From Amycolatopsis taiwanensis DSM 45107 (GTDB taxonomy: Bacteria; Actinomycetota; Actinomycetes; Mycobacteriales; Pseudonocardiaceae), in assembly GCF_000519205.1 (NCBI RefSeq), contig NZ_KI912598.1, positions 166,662-230,661 on the forward strand: a DNA stretch of 64,000 nucleotides. The letters are read 5' to 3'. The translations under genes and the position numbers were made by a program. How positions within the stretch are numbered: the first letter of the stretch is position 1; every line of letters starts with the position of its first letter. Under the pieces are notes generated by a model, which did no database searches, was not told where the DNA came from, and worked only from the letters and a program-made list of their open reading frames with translations. Shown piece by piece: positions 59,105 through 64,000 of this stretch.

Positions 59105-59562
59105 TCAGTGCCATGGAGCTTCGTATGGTGCCTTTCGACGCCCCGGATGCGGTGAAGCTGATCGCCGAGGTCCAGCAGGAGTACGTCGAGCGTTACGGCG
59201 GGCCGGACACCACGCCGGTCGATCCGGCGGAATTCGCGCCACCGCAAGGTATTTTCCTCGTCGGCTATCTCGACGGCGCCCCGGTGGCCTGCGGTGGCTG
59301 GCGTGTGCACGGCGATGAGGCCGAGATCAAACGGATGTACGTGGCCGCCTCCGCCCGGGGCAACGGGTTCGCCCGCGCGCTGCTCGCCGAACTGGAGCGG
59401 ACGGCCGCCGAAGCCGGGCTGGCCCGAGTCCGGCTGGAAACCGGCCAGAAGCAGCCGGAGGCGATCGCCCTCTACGAGTCGTCGGGCTACCACCGGATCC
59501 CGGGTTTCGGGATCTACCGGGACGAACCGGATTGCGTCTGCTTCGCCAAGCACCTCGCCTGA
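59101..59562 (+). CDS. GNAT family N-acetyltransferase
   Basis: A 153-residue GNAT-fold protein. The acetyl-CoA binding motif A is IKRMYVAASARGNGFARALL (R-G-N-G-F-A), and ALYESSGYHRIPGFGIY is motif B. ATG at 59101 overlaps the thiL stop; ATG at 59113 is possible. Substrate unknown. Confidence 0.9.
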   Translation: MISAMELRMVPFDAPDAVKLIAEVQQEYVERYGGPDTTPVDPAEFAPPQGIFLVGYLDGAPVACGGWRVHGDEAEIKRMYVAASARGNGFARALLAELERTAAEAGLARVRLETGQKQPEAIALYESSGYHRIPGFGIYRDEPDCVCFAKHLA

Positions 59563-59648
59563 GCTCCGGCACCCGGGTGTCGACTATGGACAGTGGGAGC
59601 GAATGGCCGGTTCGTGATCCAATCGGGGTGGCGTGAACTGGAGGTGCC

Positions 59649-60173
59649 ATGGCCATCTACGCACTGGGCGACAAGGAGCCCAGCATCCACCCCGAGGCGT
59701 ATGTCCATCCCGACGCGACGGTGATCGGTGACGTGCGCATCGGCGCGTTCGCTTCGGTGTGGCCGCAGACCGTGCTGCGCGGCGACTACGGGTACATCGA
59801 GATCGGCGAGCGGTCGAACGTGCAGGACGGCTGCGTGCTCCACTGCACGCGCGAGGAGCCGACCATTCTGGGCCCGGGCTCCGCGATCGGGCACGCGGTA
59901 CACGTCGAAGGTGCGAGGATCGGCACCGGCTGTCTCATCGCATCCGGTTCGGTGGTGCTCAACGGAAGCGTTGTCGAGGACGGCGGGATGGTCGGCGCGG
60001 GCGCGGTGCTTTCGTACCGGTCGCACGTGCACAGCGGGCACATCGCCCTCGGGGTCCCCGCGAAGATGCGGCCGAACACCTTCTTCGGTCCGGAGTCCAT
60101 CCAGCAGGTGGTGGAAAGCTATGTGCGGCGGGCCAAGCTGTTCCGCGAGCAGCTGCGACGGCTGGACGGGTGA
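59649..60173 (+). CDS. Gamma carbonic anhydrase family protein
   Basis: A 174-residue left-handed beta-helix protein with hexapeptide repeats (PDATVIGDVRIGAFASVWPQ, SNVQDGCVLHC). His residues in CVLHC and in SAIGHAVHVEG are the zinc ligands of this family. ATG at 59649. It may hydrate CO2 or be one of the inactive homologues. It stands alone, followed by repeat C4. Confidence 0.92.
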   Translation: MAIYALGDKEPSIHPEAYVHPDATVIGDVRIGAFASVWPQTVLRGDYGYIEIGERSNVQDGCVLHCTREEPTILGPGSAIGHAVHVEGARIGTGCLIASGSVVLNGSVVEDGGMVGAGAVLSYRSHVHSGHIALGVPAKMRPNTFFGPESIQQVVESYVRRAKLFREQLRRLDG

Positions 60174-60236
60174 TCGACGACTCCGCGGGGACGATAAGGT
60201 GCGCACCGTGATGAGTAGCCGGGTCGACACGGTCAA

Positions 60237-60368
60237 GGGGGTTGCCCCCAGTCGGGGGTGTGGGAGCGGAGCCCCCACAGGGCGGAGTGTCTGGGGGCTT
60301 GCCCCCAGCCGGGGTGTGGGGGCCGAGCCCGCACAGGACACGGGCGCGCGCGAACTCGCGGAGGGGCA
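60237..60368 (+). repeat. Repeat C4: two G-rich hairpin units plus conserved leader
   Basis: Two units (GGGGTTGCCCCCAGTCGGGG at 60237 and CTGGGGGCTTGCCCCCAG at 60291), then GCACAGGACACG and the leader GCGCGCGCGAACTCGCGG plus AGGGGCA right up to the GTG of ung. Same layout as C3. Confidence 0.88.
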
Positions 60369-61046
60369 GTGACTGCGAAACCGTTGCAGGAGATCATGGA
60401 TCCGGGTTGGGCACAGGCGCTGGCCCCGGTGGCCGACCGGATCGCGACGATGGGCGAGTTCCTGCGCGCCGAGATCGCGGCGGGCCGGCGGTACCTGCCG
60501 TCCGGGGAGAACGTGCTGCGGGCGTTCAAGCAGCCGTTCGACGAGGTGAAGGTGCTCATCGTCGGGCAGGACCCGTACCCCACTCCCGGCCACCCGATCG
60601 GGTTGTGTTTCGCGGTCGCGCCGGATGTCCGGCCGCTGCCCAAGAGCCTGCAGAACATCTTTCGGGAGTTCTGCGACGATCTCGGCCACCCGATGCCGTC
60701 CACCGGTGACCTCACGCCGTGGACCGAGCAAGGCGTGCTGCTGCTCAACCGGGCGTTGACGGTGCAGCCCGGCAAGCCGAACTCGCATCAGAAGAAGGGC
60801 TGGGAAGAGGTCACCGACCAGGCGATCCGCGCGCTCGCCGGGCGCGGAAAGCCGCTGGTCGCGATCCTGTGGGGCAGCAACGCGCGCAGCCTCAAGCGGT
60901 TTCTGGGCGATTACCCGTGTGTCGAGTCGGTGCACCCCAGCCCGTTGTCGGCGCGCAACGGCTTCTTCGGCTCACACCCCTTCTCCCGCACCAACGACCT
61001 GCTCACCCAACAAGGCGCCACCCCCGTCGACTGGAAACTGCCGTAA
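60369..61046 (+). CDS. ung: Uracil-DNA glycosylase
   Basis: A 225-residue family 1 UDG that removes uracil from DNA. The water-activating motif GQDPYPTPGHPIGLCFA contains Asp68; the Leu-loop/His motif is HPSPLSARNGFFG. The GTG start at 60369 uses the GGAGG of the C4 leader, while a longer frame from 60258 would lie in the repeat. It is placed near thiL and rpmB as in mycobacteria. Confidence 0.96.
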   Translation: MTAKPLQEIMDPGWAQALAPVADRIATMGEFLRAEIAAGRRYLPSGENVLRAFKQPFDEVKVLIVGQDPYPTPGHPIGLCFAVAPDVRPLPKSLQNIFREFCDDLGHPMPSTGDLTPWTEQGVLLLNRALTVQPGKPNSHQKKGWEEVTDQAIRALAGRGKPLVAILWGSNARSLKRFLGDYPCVESVHPSPLSARNGFFGSHPFSRTNDLLTQQGATPVDWKLP

Positions 61047-61056
61047 AGAACGAGGC

Positions 61057-61824
61057 TCAGCGGCCGCGGAGCAAAGCCTCGCGGTTCCGGAGGATGTACT
61101 GGACGTCCTCGCGGTACCCGTCGGCGTGCCGCTCGTCGCGGTGCACCGCGAACGCCGGATCGCTGTCGCGGATCCGCTGCTCGATGTTGGCGGCGATCGC
61201 GGACAGCCGTACCACGGCCAGATCGAGGAGTTCGGCGGGCGTGATCTCGCGGCCGTAGGTGCGGGCGAGTAGCCGTAGACGTGCGGCACGGTCCGGTTCC
61301 GCGTACCAGCCGAACGCTTTGGTCAGCCGGGGCGAGGACAGTGGGACGAATCGGTGGGCCAGGTAGGACAGGTCCCAGGCGCGGTTCGAGGGGGCGGCGA
61401 AGTCCCAGTCGATGATGCCGGTCACGCGCGTGCCGTCGAAGAGGATGTTCCACGGGGCGAGGTCGTGGTGTCCGATGCAGTCGACGCGACTGGGTGTGCC
61501 GACCTCTCGATAGCGCCAACCGTCGACCGGCAGGCGGGCGAGGAAATCCTCCGTGACGTCGTGCATCGCCCGCACGGCCCGAGCCGCGGAGACCAGGGTC
61601 TCGTCCGACCGCTGCTGCCGGGTCAAGGGGTAGTGTGCCGCTTCGCCCGGGATGAACCCGACGAAGTCGCGGGTCCCGTCATCCGAGCTGCCCAGATATC
61701 GAGGCGCCAACTCGAACCCGACGCGCTCGAATTGCCCCAGCAGAGCACGCACATTCGGACTACTCGCCGTACGCTCCACAACGGACCCACGCCGTACCGG
61801 CGCCGAAAACCGCCCGCCCCTCAT
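61057..61824 (-). CDS. Aminoglycoside phosphotransferase-like (APH) kinase
   Basis: A 255-residue protein kinase-like phosphotransferase. The Brenner motif is GHHDLAPWNILFDG and the metal motif GIIDWDFAAP. The N-lobe is short. The frame reaches 61881, but ATG at 61824 (MRGGRFSAPVRRG) fits better. The substrate is uncertain: resistance or a small-molecule kinase are both possible. It is convergent with ung (11-bp gap). Confidence 0.87.
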   Translation of the reverse strand: MRGGRFSAPVRRGSVVERTASSPNVRALLGQFERVGFELAPRYLGSSDDGTRDFVGFIPGEAAHYPLTRQQRSDETLVSAARAVRAMHDVTEDFLARLPVDGWRYREVGTPSRVDCIGHHDLAPWNILFDGTRVTGIIDWDFAAPSNRAWDLSYLAHRFVPLSSPRLTKAFGWYAEPDRAARLRLLARTYGREITPAELLDLAVVRLSAIAANIEQRIRDSDPAFAVHRDERHADGYREDVQYILRNREALLRGR

Positions 61825-61924
61825 CACCTCATCCACGCCAAAAGCCCCCAACGACGGAACGAACGCCCCACGGACCCCCAACTCGCAAAGCGGGACTCAG
61901 GACTCAACTCGTAAAGGTGACCAC

Positions 61925-61985
61925 CGCCGGGGGTCCAGGGGGCTCGCCCCCTGGCGGGGGTTTGGGGGTTCGACCCCCAAAAGAC
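61925..61985 (+). repeat. Repeat C5: diverged G-rich hairpin element
   Basis: GGGGGCTCGCCCCC and GGGGGTTCGACCCCC joined by TGGCGGGGGTTTG, then AAAAGACACC and a short CCGCG, resembling the C unit and its ACAGGACACG tail. The conserved leader is absent. It lies between the APH gene start and the rpmB terminator. Confidence 0.6.
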
Positions 61986-62002
61986 ACCTGACCGCGAAAA
62001 AA

Positions 62003-62031
62003 TGGCGAGTGCTCTCCACGAGCACTCGCCA
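62003..62031 (-). terminator. Intrinsic terminator of rpmB
   Basis: TGGCGAGTGCTC (62003-62014) pairs perfectly with GAGCACTCGCCA (62020-62031), loop 5 nt. On the minus strand it is followed by TTTTTT. A textbook terminator 14 bp after the rpmB stop. Confidence 0.95.
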
Positions 62032-62045
62032 CCCAAGCTTCGCGG

Positions 62046-62237
62046 TCAGCCCCGCGTCACCTTGCCGGCCTTGAGGCACGAGGTGCACACGTTCAGGCGC
62101 TTACGCTGGGACAGACCGATCTTGGCGTGCACGGTCTGGATGTTCGGGTTCCACCGGCGGTTGGTACGCCGGTGGGAGTGCGAGACCGACTTACCGAAGC
62201 CGGGTCCCTTGCCACAGACGTCGCACACGGCAGCCAC
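62046..62237 (-). CDS. rpmB: 50S ribosomal protein L28
   Basis: A 63-residue L28 with two Cys pairs (VCDVCGKGP and VCTSCLKAG), the zinc-binding C+ form. KSVSHSHRRTNRRWNPNIQ is the conserved core. GTG at 62237 with GAGGAG. Zinc-free paralogues usually replace this form under zinc limitation; none is in the window. Confidence 0.97.
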   Translation of the reverse strand: MAAVCDVCGKGPGFGKSVSHSHRRTNRRWNPNIQTVHAKIGLSQRKRLNVCTSCLKAGKVTRG

Positions 62238-62348
62238 GTCGAACTCCTCAATTGATCAGGGAAAGTCAAGCTCGACCATAGTAACCAGTAGGCCCGGGAA
62301 CTGTCCGACCGGGTCGCTACCCTGGGGCTGACCTGGGAGGAGGTTGGC

Positions 62349-63932
62349 GTGGACAAGGCGTCGGTGGCGGCGTGGGCGCGGGCCTGCGTGCACAGCCTCG
62401 ACGTGTTGTGCCCGGCGATCAACGACATCAACGTCTATCCGGTCGCCGACTCCGACACCGGGTCCAACCTGTTGCACACGATGACCGGCGCCGAGGCCGC
62501 ACTGGCGGCCGAGCCCGAAGTCACCGGGGCCGGGCATGCGCTGTCGGTGCTCGCGCGGGGCGCCCTGCGCTCGGCCCGGGGCAATTCCGGCGTGATCCTG
62601 TCCCAGGTGCTGCGCGGCCTGGCCGCCTCGGCCGGGCGGTTGCCGGAGCTGGACGGTTCCGCGCTGGCGGAGGCCTTCGTGCACGCGGACAAGGTGGCCA
62701 CGGAGGCGGTGGCGCGGCCGGTGGCGGGCACGATGCTGAGCGTGATGCACGCGGTCGCGAGCGCCGTGGCGGGCGAGCGTCGCCCGCCCGGCGACGTGGC
62801 CACGCTCGCCGCGAAGGCCGCCGCGGAGGCGCTCGAGCAGACTCCGCGGCAGTTGCCCGTGCTCGCCGCCGCGGGGGTGGTGGACGCGGGCGCCCGCGGG
62901 CTGGTCGCGGTGCTGGACGCGCTGGCCGGCGTGGTCAGCGGCACGTCGACCGAGCCCGTCCGCTCCTGCGAGGCCGCACCTGCTCCCGAGGCCGGTCCCG
63001 CCCCATACGCCTGGGAGGTCATGTACCTGCTGGAGGGCGAGCCCGACCTGCCCGCCTTCCGCCGGCGGCTGAGCGGGCTGGGGGACAGCGTCACAGTGGC
63101 CGGGGACGGCAGCGGCGGCTACGCGGTACATGTGCACTGCGCGGATATCGGCGCGGCCATCGAGGCGGGGCTGGACTACGGCCGTCCCCGCCAGGTGCGG
63201 GTGGAGCCGCTGATCACGCCGACCCCGCTGGAGCCGGCCGGGCCGGATCGCGAGGTGGTGGCCGTGGTCCACGGTGAGCCGCTGGCGGAACTGTTGCGCG
63301 CCGAGGGGATCGCGGTGCTCGCGGTCCGATCTCAGACGGTGCCGAGCGTGGAGGAACTGCTCGGCCTGATCACCGAGCGCGCGGTCGGGCACGTCACCGT
63401 GCTGGCCGCGACGCCGGAGCTGACCGCTGCCGTGGACGCCACCACCGGGCATCGGATGATCGGCGACCGGGACGTCGTGGTGATCCCGTGCGTGTCCCCG
63501 GTGCAGGTGCTGGCGGCGCTGGCGGTGCACGACCCCGGCCGGCGCGCGAACGACGACGTGGTGGCCATGGCCGAGGCCGCGGCTGCCACCCGCCGCGGTG
63601 AGCTCGCCGTCGCGCGGGAGGAGTCGATCACCTGGGTGGGCCGGGCCCACGCCGGGGACCTGATCGGGTTCGTGGACGGCGAAGTGGTGCTGGTCGAGCG
63701 TGTCGGCGGCACCGAGCCGCCGCGGGAGCGTGTGCTCGGCGCGGCTCTGGCGGTGCTGAACCGGATGCTGGCCGTCGGCGGGGAGCTGGTCACCGTGCTG
63801 GCCGGCGACAGCGCGCCCGCCGATTTGGCGGCGGAGCTCGCCGAGCGACTGCGGGCGGAACGGCCGGAGGTGGAGTTCGTGAGTTACCCCGGCGGTCAGA
63901 GTGACGCCGTGATGCTGATCGGGGTGGAGTGA
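62349..63932 (+). CDS. DAK2 domain protein (YloV/FakA-like)
   Basis: A 527-residue protein. The N-terminal DAK2 kinase-like domain (1-200) has INVYPVADSDTGSNLL and ARGNSGVILSQVLRG. The rest resembles DegV-associated FakA C-terminal regions with NDDVVAMAEAAAATRRGELA. In Firmicutes FakA phosphorylates fatty acids with FakB; here the substrate is not known. GTG at 62349 with GGGAGGAGG. It precedes recG in mycobacterial order. Confidence 0.92.
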   Translation: MDKASVAAWARACVHSLDVLCPAINDINVYPVADSDTGSNLLHTMTGAEAALAAEPEVTGAGHALSVLARGALRSARGNSGVILSQVLRGLAASAGRLPELDGSALAEAFVHADKVATEAVARPVAGTMLSVMHAVASAVAGERRPPGDVATLAAKAAAEALEQTPRQLPVLAAAGVVDAGARGLVAVLDALAGVVSGTSTEPVRSCEAAPAPEAGPAPYAWEVMYLLEGEPDLPAFRRRLSGLGDSVTVAGDGSGGYAVHVHCADIGAAIEAGLDYGRPRQVRVEPLITPTPLEPAGPDREVVAVVHGEPLAELLRAEGIAVLAVRSQTVPSVEELLGLITERAVGHVTVLAATPELTAAVDATTGHRMIGDRDVVVIPCVSPVQVLAALAVHDPGRRANDDVVAMAEAAAATRRGELAVAREESITWVGRAHAGDLIGFVDGEVVLVERVGGTEPPRERVLGAALAVLNRMLAVGGELVTVLAGDSAPADLAAELAERLRAERPEVEFVSYPGGQSDAVMLIGVE

Positions 63933-63970
63933 TCGCATGATGCCTCTTGTGTCAACCCGCGGCACTCACG

Positions 63971-64000
63971 GTGACCACCGAGCGCGCGCCTTTGTCCCGC
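63971..64000 (+). CDS. Start of next gene, possibly recG (partial)
   Basis: GTG at 63971 opens a frame MTTERAPLSR that runs off the window. In mycobacteria recG follows the DAK2 gene, so RecG helicase is the expected identity. Only ten codons are visible and no ribosome-binding site is clear. Confidence 0.35.
   Translation, partial: MTTERAPLSR

Overview
The window is high-GC actinobacterial chromosome, most likely Amycolatopsis or another member of the Pseudonocardiaceae. The evidence is the GTG/TTG and probable leaderless starts, a HupB with a long Lys/Ala tail, F420-related genes (a luciferase-like oxidoreductase and FbiD/CofC), and a gene order that follows the Mycobacterium tuberculosis Rv2996c-Rv2973c block (serA, leuB, FAH, gltX, IclR, leuC, leuD, hupB, mutT1, ppk, fbiD, gpsA, ddl, DUF3515, thiL, ung, rpmB, DAK2, probable recG) with accessory genes inserted into it. 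The synteny is recalled from knowledge, not computed here. No insertion sequence, prophage, rRNA or CRISPR array is visible.

Layout. 1-2.3 kb: a SnoaL-like protein and an F420-type oxidoreductase facing a TetR regulator, with shared palindromic operators. 2.4-15.8 kb: conserved biosynthetic core with serA, a large secreted subtilase, leuB, a citramalate synthase behind an isoleucine-type attenuator, an FAH-family enzyme, a flavin monooxygenase, gltX and a HAD phosphatase. 15.9-16.1 kb: tRNA-Gln and tRNA-Glu. 16.2-42.4 kb: accessory region with a methyltransferase, an acyltransferase-like hydrolase, an RHH-Doc toxin-antitoxin pair, a STAND NTPase, a YeeE/YedE transporter, an MBL hydrolase, MFS-MarR, GntR-YeiH, a TetR gene with an upstream mini-ORF, a sigma factor, CapA, DUF2267, a second-type folE, RtcB, a universal stress protein, a crotonase, an Rv1733c-like membrane protein, AlkB, an LCP ligase and a lytic transglycosylase. 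42.5-64 kb: conserved core again (IclR/leuCD, hupB, mutT1-ppk-fbiD, plsC-gpsA, cysteine dioxygenase, PNPOx family, MocR, ddl, Lrp/AsnC, thiL, gamma carbonic anhydrase, ung, rpmB, DAK2).

How the genes connect. Citramalate synthase with LeuB and LeuCD gives a threonine-independent route to 2-oxobutyrate for isoleucine as well as leucine synthesis. The leader peptide before cimA carries V-I-I-I codons followed by a terminator, which fits isoleucine attenuation. The IclR regulator divergent from leuCD fits the NdgR/LtbR type. Cysteine dioxygenase follows a small ORF ending in Cys codons, and those codons pair with its own Shine-Dalgarno sequence.

The most unusual content lies between genes. Two families of short tandem repeats (A, 21 nt; B, 22 nt) share the core GWGTYCC-N2-STTC, and four of the seven arrays change strand in the middle so that the whole array is an inverted repeat. 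A third family (C, 57-nt unit of G-rich hairpins) sits directly before start codons and often ends in one conserved leader that carries the ribosome-binding site. These repeats, the cysteine leader and a structured element at 38.8 kb are the main candidates for undescribed biology.
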